NCBI GenBank assembly: GCA_022616275.1 | Contig: JAKEFB010000075.1 | Location: forward strand, 1-64,000 | Source of the DNA: Chloroflexota bacterium | GTDB lineage: Bacteria; Chloroflexota; Anaerolineae; Promineifilales; Promineifilaceae | Direction: 5' to 3' | DNA: 64,000 nt | Shown here: in pieces, positions 26,587 through 35,007 of the stretch | Position numbering within the stretch: the stretch's first letter is position 1 | Layout of the letters: every line of letters starts with the position of its first letter | The notes under the pieces: model-generated | What the model was told of the DNA's origin: nothing | Databases searched by the model: none | The model's input: only the letters and a program-made list of their open reading frames with translations | Translations under genes and position numbers: made by a program

Positions 26587-28947
26587 TCATGGAATGGGCG
26601 GTGGTAGAACTACTGTGTTCTCGCTATCTACGTTGTTTGTCACACTCTGTTCGGGTGAACTGGTGCTTACTGTAACGGTATTGGTAATTGTGCCGCCGGT
26701 GGATGGGTTCACCGTCACGACAATAAGCACCACCAGGTCGGCACCATTAGCCGCCGTTCCCAACGCACAGGTGACGATGCCGTTATTGTAACTGCAACTT
26801 CCCTGGTCTGGTGTGGCCGACACAAACGTCACGCCGGCCGGCAACGTGTCAATCAGGACCACATTCTCGGCCGAGGCCGGGCCGTAGTTGTAGACGTGCA
26901 TGGCATAAGTCAGTCCGCTCCCAGCGACTACCGGGTCGGCCGAGTCGGCTTTGACCACAGCCACATCGGCCGGCGATACCGGAGCCGGCCGCACAAGCAG
27001 TGGCAGGTACAGTTTATACCCGGTTGGCGTAGGCGTCCTTGTCGGCGTATTGGTTAGCGTTGGCGTGCGAGTGGGTGTGTTGGTGGAGGTGGGTGTTGGT
27101 GTATGGGTAGGCGTATTGGTCGGCGTATTCGTTGGGGTGTTAGTAGGGGTATTGGTGGGCGTGGGCGTCGGTGTATTCGGCGGAGTGTTAGTGGGTGTAT
27201 TGGTCGGTGTATTGGTGGGCGTGAGCGTTGGCGCCACGATGATGACGGTGGTCGTCGTCGTAAGCACATTGACATCGTTACTGGCAGTAACGACGGCCGT
27301 GTACATTCCCTCGGCCGGGTAGATATGCAAAACCGTTGCGCCACCAGTATTGGTCCCATCCCCTAAATCCCAGGTAAACGACACGTTGCTACCATTGGTC
27401 ACGGTCGCCGTCAGGTGAGTGACGTTGCCGAGAAGAGTAGGACTGTCGTTTACGGCCGTCAGACCCGCAATAGGTATGTCCTGATTGAGCCATACCTTAT
27501 TAGGTTCATCATCGTAATAGGCAATAAAGGCGTCAAGGTCGCCATCTCCATCTAAGTCACCTAAATCAACACTATAGCCATGTCCAACACCGAGGTTTTG
27601 ACCGCTATCACTAAAATTTCCCGCTCCATCATTAAGCCATAGCCGGTTAGGTGCAAGATTATTAGCAACAAATGCGTCTAAGTCACCGTCGGCGTCTACA
27701 TCTCCTAATACAATCCGGTGGCCCGACTCATTTCCCAGTTGTTGACCACTATCAGTAAACTGCCCCATACCGTCATTCAACCAAACACGGTCAGCAGGGT
27801 CGCGTGGGGGGGTATCCTGACTGTGACTAACAAACGCGTCCAGGTCACCATCGCCGTCTAAATCTCCCAGATCCACCCCAACGCTCCAATAGTTTCCCAA
27901 ACTCTGGCCATTACTGGTAAAAAAGCCAGAACCATCATTTAGCCAGACCAGATCCTCATACCGGGTCGCTACAAAGGCATCTAAATCACCGTCACCATCC
28001 AGATCGCCAAGTTTAACGTCGCGCCCCGCAGAATTACCCAGACTCTGGCCACTATTAGAAAAATTACCAAATCCATCATTAAACCAAACCCGGCTGGGCG
28101 CAAAGCTACTATTTGTGATGAAAGCATCCAGATCACCGTCGCCATCTAAATCTCCTAACGCAACATCGTGGCTATCCGAGCCACCCAGGCTTTGACTGCT
28201 AACGGTAAAAACACCAACACCATTATTGAACCATACCTGGTTAGGCTGGTTACTCCAGTTAGCCACGACAGCGTCGAGATCACCATCACCGTTCACGTCA
28301 CCTAAATCTAGGCCACGGCCGTCGGAGTTTCCAAGGTTCTGACCACTGTCAGTAAAATTTGCCAATCCATCATTGAACCAAACTTCATCTGGCTGATTTA
28401 ACCGATTTGCAATGAAAGCATCCAGGTCGCTATCACTATCAAGATCACCCAGGACGACTTCGAAACTCTCGGCGCTTCCTAGACTCTGCCCCGTATCGGT
28501 AAAAACCCCGCTCCCCGACAATACGCTGCCCCAAAATTGCCAAACAAACGGCGCAAGAAGTCCTTGTCCACCGAAGTTCAACGTTCCAGTAGTTACGCTA
28601 ACCTGTACTAACTCACCTGGTAAGAAAGGCATAGATGGCGTCAGATTAACAACATCCCCATTTACCGCGTAAGCCTGTTGTAATTGCCCCGTTCGCATGG
28701 CGTGAACGGCAAAAGTCCGTGTGTTTACGGTGCTTGGATTGATCGCCTGGTCAAAGGTAATAATTACTGTAGAAGTAAGCGTTGCTGTATGGGCGTTGGC
28801 AGGTGGGTCAAAATCCAGAATTACTGGATTAGTTTGTGGTGAATTCCAGGGCACTAGAGTATATCCCCCACGTGCTATAGTGAATGAAATAATCAACAGG
28901 CCAAAGGCAAAAAAAGCTGAGACTCCCACTAAGACGGTTCGCTTCAT
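26587..28947 (-). CDS. Secreted FG-GAP/VCBS-repeat surface protein with PKD and DUF11-like domains
   Basis: This encodes 786 aa. A signal peptide (LVGVSAFFAFGLLIISF) is followed by a SbsA/Ig-like domain (about 40-140: FDPPANAHTATLTSTVIITF). Next come seven or so VCBS/FG-GAP repeats of about 45 residues. Each contains LGDLDGDGDLDAF, a calcium-binding DxDxDG-type loop, and VWFNDG(L/F)G(N/V)F. A PKD-like domain follows (TVTNGSNVSFTWDLGDGTN), then a PTNTPTNTP stalk, a YKLYLPLLVRP motif and a DUF11-type domain (VAVVKADSADPVVAGSGLTY). It ends NVDSENTVVLPPPIP without a membrane anchor, so attachment is unclear. It probably forms a surface beta-propeller, with a Ca2+-dependent adhesive role. It lies next to the glycan locus, and the Thr-rich stalk may be glycosylated; that is inference. 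Confidence 0.85.
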   Translation of the reverse strand: MKRTVLVGVSAFFAFGLLIISFTIARGGYTLVPWNSPQTNPVILDFDPPANAHTATLTSTVIITFDQAINPSTVNTRTFAVHAMRTGQLQQAYAVNGDVVNLTPSMPFLPGELVQVSVTTGTLNFGGQGLLAPFVWQFWGSVLSGSGVFTDTGQSLGSAESFEVVLGDLDSDSDLDAFIANRLNQPDEVWFNDGLANFTDSGQNLGNSDGRGLDLGDVNGDGDLDAVVANWSNQPNQVWFNNGVGVFTVSSQSLGGSDSHDVALGDLDGDGDLDAFITNSSFAPSRVWFNDGFGNFSNSGQSLGNSAGRDVKLGDLDGDGDLDAFVATRYEDLVWLNDGSGFFTSNGQSLGNYWSVGVDLGDLDGDGDLDAFVSHSQDTPPRDPADRVWLNDGMGQFTDSGQQLGNESGHRIVLGDVDADGDLDAFVANNLAPNRLWLNDGAGNFSDSGQNLGVGHGYSVDLGDLDGDGDLDAFIAYYDDEPNKVWLNQDIPIAGLTAVNDSPTLLGNVTHLTATVTNGSNVSFTWDLGDGTNTGGATVLHIYPAEGMYTAVVTASNDVNVLTTTTTVIIVAPTLTPTNTPTNTPTNTPPNTPTPTPTNTPTNTPTNTPTNTPTHTPTPTSTNTPTRTPTLTNTPTRTPTPTGYKLYLPLLVRPAPVSPADVAVVKADSADPVVAGSGLTYAMHVYNYGPASAENVVLIDTLPAGVTFVSATPDQGSCSYNNGIVTCALGTAANGADLVVLIVVTVNPSTGGTITNTVTVSTSSPEQSVTNNVDSENTVVLPPPIP

Positions 28948-29077
28948 TGCAGGTTGACCCCCTTCTCAAAAATGTGAATTTATTCCCCCAATGGGGACTG
29001 GAATATTGCAAGGATACAACACAGTGGGCCATTTGCCCAACAAAATACAGTGGCAAATTAGAGCTACATCTACGCCT

Positions 29078-30340
29078 TTAAACTGTTAACAGATAAACGT
29101 TGCGCCCCTCCCGTGCCCGGCCCAAAAGGCGAGAATGGTTCAGCACACTATGCTGGAGAACGAAAGCCACAAATTCCTCGTCAGTAAAACGCCGGTAAGC
29201 GTCGGCCGGCGGCTGCTGCGGTTCAAAATAAAGCGCCTGGCAACGCAATTTGTTCAGAAATTCAACCAGGCGTTCGTAATCATATTTCGTCTTTACCAGG
29301 TGATGAAAGATATTGAGGGCCAATACAACGTCAAAATCAAAACGCTCGATGTCAAACAGGGAGCATTCCCAGACCATAAAATGTTTGTCCTGCATCTGGC
29401 GATATCGTTTTAAGACGGCCAGGTTTTCCGGGTCGGGCTCAACGGCATAACATTCAAACCCCAGTTCTTCAAAACGATACACGAAGTAACCAAAGTAAGT
29501 GCCAATATCCAACACTGTTCCCCGGCGAACCGGCAGGCTATTGACAATGTATTCCCATCGTTCATTGCCATACCGGGCTCTTTCTTTGAGTTCACCGCCA
29601 AAAATTTGGGGCAGGATATCCAGGTCCGGGTGATTGAATGGTTGATGAACGAAACCTCGCTGCAAAACGATCTTAATAATATCCTGGCGTAGCGCCTCCC
29701 ACTCCTGGTGGCGGCGGGTAACAATAACCGGAATCTTTTCCAGGTTCAGAATTTGGGCAATGGCCAGGCGGTGGCGGCCTTCCTCTAAAAGTAGTTCGCC
29801 CTTCCGACCGATTTGCACTCTTACCTCGTCCAGGGCATTGTCCGTACCCAACTCAACTTGAGTTTTGTACCCTTGTTCTTTAACTTTCCGACAAAGCGCC
29901 TCAATGCGACGCCAGCGTTCAAAATATTCCTCTTTGGTTAAACAACCGTCAACAAATCCCCCATTCTCAATTTCCACCAGATGTTCTTGAAATTCAGGGA
30001 TTTGTGTCAAATCAAGTTGATCTATAATTCTCTTTTTGAGAATGGGATAAACCTTCAAATATTCCCGTATGGGATAACCTTCCTTATCCCAATCACCCCC
30101 ATTGATCGTACCAAAGTGCCAAACGTCATTACCTCTCCAGGTGTTATCGTAGCGTGAAACCGTGTAGGTGATATCCTTTGGATCAACATACAATAGGCCT
30201 ACTTCGTCTTTTCTAAAGGCAAGCAGTGCCCTGGCCAGACTATATTGTAAAAAGCGATAGGCACGGCGAAACCTTGTACGTAGAAATTCATTACGGCGAA
30301 CTAACTTTCGCAACGGTCTCAAGATAGAAGGTCTAAGCAT
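29078..30340 (-). CDS. ParB-like/SAM methyltransferase fusion
   Basis: This encodes 420 aa from ATG 30340; the upstream TTG codon is less likely. The central part (about 170-205) has a ParB/Srx-like segment, LLLEEGRHRLAIAQILNLEK, followed by IPVIVTRRH. The C-terminal half is a class I methyltransferase with VLDIGTYFGYFVYRFEELG (motif I), YAVEPDPENL (motif II) and DVVLALNIFHHL (motif IV-like). ParB-like nucleotide-binding folds next to methyltransferases recur in surface-glycan clusters, but their purpose is not established. The protein probably methylates a sugar or lipid. It is the 3' gene of a minus-strand group with a sulfotransferase 36 bases away. AT content is higher than in the flanking household genes. 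Confidence 0.7.
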   Translation of the reverse strand: MLRPSILRPLRKLVRRNEFLRTRFRRAYRFLQYSLARALLAFRKDEVGLLYVDPKDITYTVSRYDNTWRGNDVWHFGTINGGDWDKEGYPIREYLKVYPILKKRIIDQLDLTQIPEFQEHLVEIENGGFVDGCLTKEEYFERWRRIEALCRKVKEQGYKTQVELGTDNALDEVRVQIGRKGELLLEEGRHRLAIAQILNLEKIPVIVTRRHQEWEALRQDIIKIVLQRGFVHQPFNHPDLDILPQIFGGELKERARYGNERWEYIVNSLPVRRGTVLDIGTYFGYFVYRFEELGFECYAVEPDPENLAVLKRYRQMQDKHFMVWECSLFDIERFDFDVVLALNIFHHLVKTKYDYERLVEFLNKLRCQALYFEPQQPPADAYRRFTDEEFVAFVLQHSVLNHSRLLGRAREGRNVYLLTV

Positions 30341-30376
30341 AAACAAGCATCCTGATTAAAGATTTCAGCAAAGTAG

Positions 30377-31354
30377 TCATATTGGCGGTACGAGTCTTAG
30401 AGTCTGCAATGCGCCCCGGCCGGCCTGTAGTACATTATACTTAGTTGCCAGAATTGCCAGTTGTATTCTTTCTCCAAAAGTTATTGCTCCTAGATCTACT
30501 ACTTCGTAATTCAAGGCTACAAGTAGCTTTCCAGCCACATACTGAAATAAACGCTGATCAGTCGAAGACATCTCCTGTCGCCAGCGGCCGACCCGGCTGG
30601 CGGACGGAGGTCGGCGTACGGCGGCGTGAAAGCTGCCTGCCTCTAGGCGCTCGCGCCCTAATTCGTGCGGCCGGGCCATTTGTGGAAAGTAAGGCTCACC
30701 GAGAAACTCGCACACTCCCCGCACTTCCTTCTCTGGGTCTTGCACCAGGGCCTCGTACCGTAATTCGTAAAAGAGTCCCGGCGCTAACTGGGTAGCCGAG
30801 GCACGGACGTCACGAATCCGTCGCACCCAATTGCGGGCCGCGAAATAGAGGTCTACGTGTAGCTCACTCTTACCCCACTTGTCTAACATTGACAAGGCCA
30901 CATCCCGGCCGTCACGAATAATGTGAATGAATTGGGCCTGGGGAAAGATAGCGTTTAGGAGGTCTACGTAGCTGGCATAAATGGGCGTCTTATCCCCCCA
31001 GCGCACCGCACGGTACTGCCGGGCATAAAGGGTGTAAAGAGTATCCAGAAACGCAGCGGGCGTTCGTTCCGGCATCTGCGGCAAGAAGCTCTGGGACTCC
31101 GGCCGTTCATCTTGCCATTCCTTCACAAAACGATATTTGGAAAATATGACTTCCAATATACGGGCAATTTGCTGTTCGCCCAGTTGTTGGTGGGGATGTC
31201 GCAGGAAAAAACGAGGAATAAAGTCAGATTCAGGCGGGATGTGAAGGCGCGGGCTGCTGCTGAGCATATAGCGCAACAGGGTCGTACCTGAACGGTGAAC
31301 GCCAACGATAAAGAATGGCCTTTTGTCCGTGGATATTGCCTGCACTTTATGCAC
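30377..31354 (-). CDS. Sulfotransferase (PAPS-dependent)
   Basis: This encodes 325 aa from GTG 31354. The 5'-phosphosulfate loop is PFFIVGVHRSGTTLLRYML (residues about 14-32). The 3'-phosphate site is IHIIRDGRDVALSM at about 142-155. FYELRYEALVQDPEKEV and FLGEPYFPQM are typical of the family. It should transfer sulfate from PAPS to a hydroxyl group on a sugar or lipid. It lies 10 bases downstream of a methyltransferase gene, so the two probably share a transcript. Two other sulfotransferases occur in this window, and they differ in sequence, suggesting different acceptors. PAPS synthesis genes are not in the window. Confidence 0.9.
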   Translation of the reverse strand: MHKVQAISTDKRPFFIVGVHRSGTTLLRYMLSSSPRLHIPPESDFIPRFFLRHPHQQLGEQQIARILEVIFSKYRFVKEWQDERPESQSFLPQMPERTPAAFLDTLYTLYARQYRAVRWGDKTPIYASYVDLLNAIFPQAQFIHIIRDGRDVALSMLDKWGKSELHVDLYFAARNWVRRIRDVRASATQLAPGLFYELRYEALVQDPEKEVRGVCEFLGEPYFPQMARPHELGRERLEAGSFHAAVRRPPSASRVGRWRQEMSSTDQRLFQYVAGKLLVALNYEVVDLGAITFGERIQLAILATKYNVLQAGRGALQTLRLVPPI

Positions 31355-31364
31355 TTGACTAATC

Positions 31365-32063
31365 TTAACGGGAGAGTATGAGTAACGAGTATCCCCCCAA
31401 AATTCTAGCTGTCAGGTCTTTATGAATAGAAAAAGCTATCTTCCGGGGAATTCTAGCAATGGCTGCATTTTTCGATTTTGGTGGTAATTCAGTGTAAGAA
31501 CTTGTATATAGACTATCTATAATCTCGTAACCGAGATCCTCAAGCGCTTGCAACGCTGTTTCTTTAGTAAAGTTGTGTATATGGCCAAGCCGCCGCCAAG
31601 AAATAACGAGTGGCTTTGCTCTAAGTACAGCTTGTACCGACAAGTTTAAGGGGATATGAAATATTTTGAACTCACCCTTACTTTTAATTTCTCGTAAAAA
31701 TTGAAAATAATTTTCCAAGTGTTCGATCAAATCAATTGCTAAAACAATATCAAAAAACGCATCTTTTTCTTCCAGAATATCTGCTAGTTTGAAATGAAGC
31801 CTCTCATTAGCCCGCTCTTGGCACAATGCGTAAGCCTGGGGAGAAACTTCATATCCCCAGAAAAGACTTTCTTTCTCCATAGATTTCTGCAGTTGAAACA
31901 GAATTTCACCTGCCCCGCAGCCAACCTCACAAACTGTTTTGGGTGTTAAATGATTCTTTTGAATGATTTTCAAAATCTGTTGCGCCTTCCATGGCGAATC
32001 TTCAACGTGCCAGGAAGGGTTATCTTCCAGGTAATTACCTTGTGTATATCTTTCTTCCGTCAT
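31365..32063 (-). CDS. Class I SAM-dependent methyltransferase
   Basis: This encodes 232 aa. Motif I is TVCEVGCGAGEILFQLQ near residue 43, the acidic residue is in GYEVSPQAYALCQ, and IVLAIDLIEHLENYFQFL is motif IV/post-motif. This matches the ubiE/biotin-synthesis-like (Methyltransf_11/23) group. The acceptor is not identifiable. The gene is clearly AT-richer than its neighbours and starts divergently from the sulfotransferase at 32113, so the 49-base gap must hold both promoters or one leader. It ends 10 bases before the sulfotransferase at 30377-31354. Base composition suggests recent transfer. Confidence 0.85.
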   Translation of the reverse strand: MTEERYTQGNYLEDNPSWHVEDSPWKAQQILKIIQKNHLTPKTVCEVGCGAGEILFQLQKSMEKESLFWGYEVSPQAYALCQERANERLHFKLADILEEKDAFFDIVLAIDLIEHLENYFQFLREIKSKGEFKIFHIPLNLSVQAVLRAKPLVISWRRLGHIHNFTKETALQALEDLGYEIIDSLYTSSYTELPPKSKNAAIARIPRKIAFSIHKDLTARILGGYSLLILSR

Positions 32064-32112
32064 AAACTAAGCTCTCAAAGTGTATATTGTACAAACAACA
32101 TTGACGACCGCC

Positions 32113-33132
32113 ATGATTCAGCGTCCTATCTTAATTATCGGTTGTCCTCGTTCGGGAACCACCCTTTTATACAGCATCTTATCAGAAATTCCAGAGCTTT
32201 GGTCAATAGGGGCTGAAAGCAGAGAGATTATCGAAGAATGGCATCATCCACGGCATAAACATTGGGAATCAGGGGTATTAGATGCTTCTGACCTGACGGC
32301 CGAGTCAGAGGCCGGCATTTTAAGTGCTTTTGAACGGCAGGCCGCGCCAGGTACGTTCTGGCGGCGGGTCAATGCCTTTAGGGCCTGGCTGCGCCACCAC
32401 CACTTCTGGCGGGAGGTCAAGCGGCGCGGCCGGACGCAAGAAGCGGGCGCAGGCGCCAGCAGCATCCTCCCCCAACAGGGGCTGGCGCTGGTTCGCCGCC
32501 TGGTCCGCCTGCGGAGTCTGCTCATCCTCTACCCCAAGAACCAACCTTTCCGTTTGCTGGAAAAGACGCCGGAAAATTGCCTGCGGTTGCCTTTCCTGCT
32601 GGCCTTGTTCCCTGACGCCCGCATCATTTACCTGGTACGCGACGGCCGGGCCAACGTTAGCTCGCTCATGGAAGGCTGGCAACACCCACATCTCTTTCAC
32701 GGCTACCGGCCGCCTGTTCCCCTGTCTATCCCTGGCAACGGGCAACCGGACAAATGGGCCTTCACCCTCATTCCCGGCTGGCGCGACCTGATCAACGCGC
32801 CCCTGGAAGAGGTCTGCGCCTGGCAATGGATCCGCTGCAACGAAGCTGTCCTGGCCCACCAGGAGCAGACCCAAGGGCAGGTTCCTTATCTAACCTTGCG
32901 TTATGAAGAACTGGTCGCCAGGCCGGCCGCTGTGTTGCCACAAATCGCCAGTTTCATCGGCGTGGAGTTCGATCAGAACCTGAACCGCTACGCTCAACAT
33001 CTGCCGCAGATTAACGTCGTTTCTACGCCCCAACAAGAGAAATGGCGGCGCGAAAACCCGGAGGCAATTGAACGAATCTTGCCCTTGATCCGGCCGACGA
33101 TGGATCGCTTAGGGTACGAATCTAATCAATAA
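32113..33132 (+). CDS. Sulfotransferase (PAPS-dependent)
   Basis: This encodes 339 aa from ATG 32113 (MIQRPILIIG); the longer frame adds eleven residues. The PAPS loop is ILIIGCPRSGTTLLYSIL, immediately after the start. The 3'-phosphate motif is IIYLVRDGRANVSSLM at about residue 175, and LRYEELVARPAAVLP follows near 270. It resembles the glycolipid/trehalose sulfotransferase (Stf0-like and Sulfotransfer_3) group. The gene is the only plus-strand one here. Its 3' end overlaps the convergent glycosyltransferase stop by 7 bases. Its role is sulfation of a glycan or lipid acceptor, unknown. Confidence 0.9.
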   Translation: MIQRPILIIGCPRSGTTLLYSILSEIPELWSIGAESREIIEEWHHPRHKHWESGVLDASDLTAESEAGILSAFERQAAPGTFWRRVNAFRAWLRHHHFWREVKRRGRTQEAGAGASSILPQQGLALVRRLVRLRSLLILYPKNQPFRLLEKTPENCLRLPFLLALFPDARIIYLVRDGRANVSSLMEGWQHPHLFHGYRPPVPLSIPGNGQPDKWAFTLIPGWRDLINAPLEEVCAWQWIRCNEAVLAHQEQTQGQVPYLTLRYEELVARPAAVLPQIASFIGVEFDQNLNRYAQHLPQINVVSTPQQEKWRRENPEAIERILPLIRPTMDRLGYESNQ

Positions 33133-34067
33133 AATAGCCGTCCAGATAATTTCCATACCTGTCTGGCCGTGGCCCAACTAATGGTCCGCCGGGTAGCCAG
33201 AGCCTGGGGAGCCATTCGCCAACCATCAATTACCCCTTGGATAAATCCACCCAGGTGGCCGTGCCGGGCTGCGTGTACCAACAGACCCACGTGCCAGACC
33301 AGTAAATGGGGCCCGGCTGCCCACCAGGGTAAGTTACGCAAGACTAACATCACCCGCGAGCGCATCAAGTTGTAGTACCATGTGGCTTTGCGGCGCACGG
33401 CCGGCGAGGTCCGGTGGCGCACGACAATAACCGGGCAATAGAGAATGTCATACCCCTTATCTAGCAGGCGATAGGACAAATCCACCTCTTCAAGAGCATA
33501 GAACATCTCTGGGAAAAAACCACCGGCTTCCAAAAACAGCGTGCGCCGCGCGGCAAAACCACAACCAATAAAGTAGCTGGCCAACTGCTCTGTCTCAATA
33601 TTCTCAGGGTTATAATCCCGCATAGGAAATTCGTGGCTGAGAACCTTATTGGCGCTGTCGTTAATAATTTTGAAAGCAACGACTGCCAGATCAGGGTTTT
33701 GATCAAAACGGTCTATCACTATGCGCAAGGTTTCTTTGCTTTCCAACACAGCATCATCGTCTATAAAAATGACAATCTCCCCGGTCGCGTGTTCAACGCC
33801 AATGTTCCGGCCGGCAGCCACGCCCACATTTTTGCCTAGCTGAATCAGTCTCACACCGGGAAAATGAGACTTCACCTGATCGGTTGTATCATCTGTCGAA
33901 CCGTTATCTACAACGATAACTTCATAAAGCGGTGATGGATCTATATCGCCAACAGAAGCCAGGGCTTCCAGAAGCATCTGGCAGCGGTTAGCTGTGATAA
34001 GCACAAAGCTAATTTTGGGAGGTGAAGTAAGCTCCCCTTCGAGGGATAAGGAAGAGTGATCGGGCAA
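33126..34067 (-). CDS. Family 2 glycosyltransferase (rhamnosyl/WcaA-like)
   Basis: This encodes 313 aa with a GT-A fold. KISFVLITANRCQMLLEAL leads, then YEVIVVDNGSTDDTTDQV, and the metal-binding IVIFIDDDAV at about residue 105. A GCGFAARRTLFLEAGGF segment and FYALEEVDLSYRLLDKGYD give the catalytic base region with the conserved ED. These match GT2 enzymes that add rhamnose or similar sugars. The gene overlaps the convergent sulfotransferase by 7 bases at the 3' end, and the neighbour upstream (34081-35007) ends 13 bases before it, suggesting one operon running leftwards from 45245. Donor sugar unknown. Confidence 0.9.
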   Translation of the reverse strand: MPDHSSLSLEGELTSPPKISFVLITANRCQMLLEALASVGDIDPSPLYEVIVVDNGSTDDTTDQVKSHFPGVRLIQLGKNVGVAAGRNIGVEHATGEIVIFIDDDAVLESKETLRIVIDRFDQNPDLAVVAFKIINDSANKVLSHEFPMRDYNPENIETEQLASYFIGCGFAARRTLFLEAGGFFPEMFYALEEVDLSYRLLDKGYDILYCPVIVVRHRTSPAVRRKATWYYNLMRSRVMLVLRNLPWWAAGPHLLVWHVGLLVHAARHGHLGGFIQGVIDGWRMAPQALATRRTISWATARQVWKLSGRLFY

Positions 34068-34080
34068 CGTGGTAATGGCG

Positions 34081-35007
34081 CTAACTAACCAGGCGGTAGT
34101 ATAAAAGGCTTTTTACAAATTGCCTAGTAAACAAGATGGGCGGGTGGTATCGTGTTGCCTTGGCCAGCCATCGTAGCGCCTGGCCGCGCCGGCCCGGCCG
34201 TTTTGAGTAAGCAAAGAAGATGCGCAGACAGGCCAATGCCCGTGCTCTCATCTCCTGTCGTTTAACCTGGCGCAGCGAGAGGTCCAGCTTTTCAGGCAAA
34301 GCAGGATCGGCCAGAAGGCTGTCGAGAAACTGTAGTTTTTCCAGGCCCATTTTATCATTCTGGGAAAGTGTTTTGGCCTGTTCACTCATACGCCGGTTGG
34401 CTACCGCTTCACCTCCGGCGCACTTAAATCTTGCTCCGGCCAAAGCCATACGAACCCAATAATCGTAGTCCATAATGTAGTTAAGTGTCTCGTTCAACCA
34501 GCCTACCTTTTCCATAATCGGCCGACGCCAGAAGGTACCGGCCTGGGGGATTCCGCCAGCGATCATCGTTTTCAAACTAAACTCAGGAAGTTTACTAAAA
34601 CGGCTGGGAGAAGCGATTAAATTTCCCTGGCTGTCTATCCAATTAAGCCGGCCGTAAACAACATCAACTTCAGGAGCTACCATTAGATAGTCCACCGCGC
34701 GGCGCACAGTATCCCTTAAAAACGTATCATCTGAGTTCAGCCAGGTGAGAATATCGCCGGTCGCCCGCCGCAGGCCCTTATTGATGGCATGGGACTGGCC
34801 GCGATCTGGCTCCGACACCCAAAAAGCAACTCTTTCTTCATAACGGCGGATAATGTCAGTGCTGTTGTCGGCCGAGCCGCCGTCAATGATGATGTATTCA
34901 ATATGAGGGTATTCCTGGTTCAGAACCGATAAAATAGTATCTTCTAAAAACACCGCCTGGTTGTAAGACGGCGTTATGACAGATACCAATGGTAATTCAG
35001 ACATCAA
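34081..35007 (-). CDS. Family 2 glycosyltransferase (WcaE/PssF-like)
   Basis: This encodes 308 aa. LPLVSVITPSYNQAVFLEDT is followed by HIEYIIIDGGSADNST, then EPDRGQSHAINKGLRRATGD and LTWLNSDDTFL, the DXD region (NSDD) at about residue 90. GTFWRRPIMEKVGWLNETL and IMDYDYWVRMALAGARF complete the GT2 catalytic part. The IDGGSxDxT form points to the WcaE/EpsH-like subset. The start overlaps the upstream glycosyltransferase stop by 4 bases (35004-35007), so translation is coupled. Donor unknown. Confidence 0.9.
   Translation of the reverse strand: MMSELPLVSVITPSYNQAVFLEDTILSVLNQEYPHIEYIIIDGGSADNSTDIIRRYEERVAFWVSEPDRGQSHAINKGLRRATGDILTWLNSDDTFLRDTVRRAVDYLMVAPEVDVVYGRLNWIDSQGNLIASPSRFSKLPEFSLKTMIAGGIPQAGTFWRRPIMEKVGWLNETLNYIMDYDYWVRMALAGARFKCAGGEAVANRRMSEQAKTLSQNDKMGLEKLQFLDSLLADPALPEKLDLSLRQVKRQEMRARALACLRIFFAYSKRPGRRGQALRWLAKATRYHPPILFTRQFVKSLLYYRLVS

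Noticed and set aside
27050-27230. Short direct repeats resembling a CRISPR array
   Set aside because: Repeats are the PTNTP coding stalk in frame, without spacers or cas genes.
26951-27322. Valine/glycine-rich plus-strand ORF
   Set aside because: Antisense of the PTNTP stalk; low-complexity coding repeat produces it.
25359-28947. XrtA/PEP-CTERM protein-sorting system
   Set aside because: Only the TIGR03087-like glycosyltransferase is present; the neighbouring surface protein ends without a PEP motif, membrane segment or Arg cluster, and no exosortase is visible.
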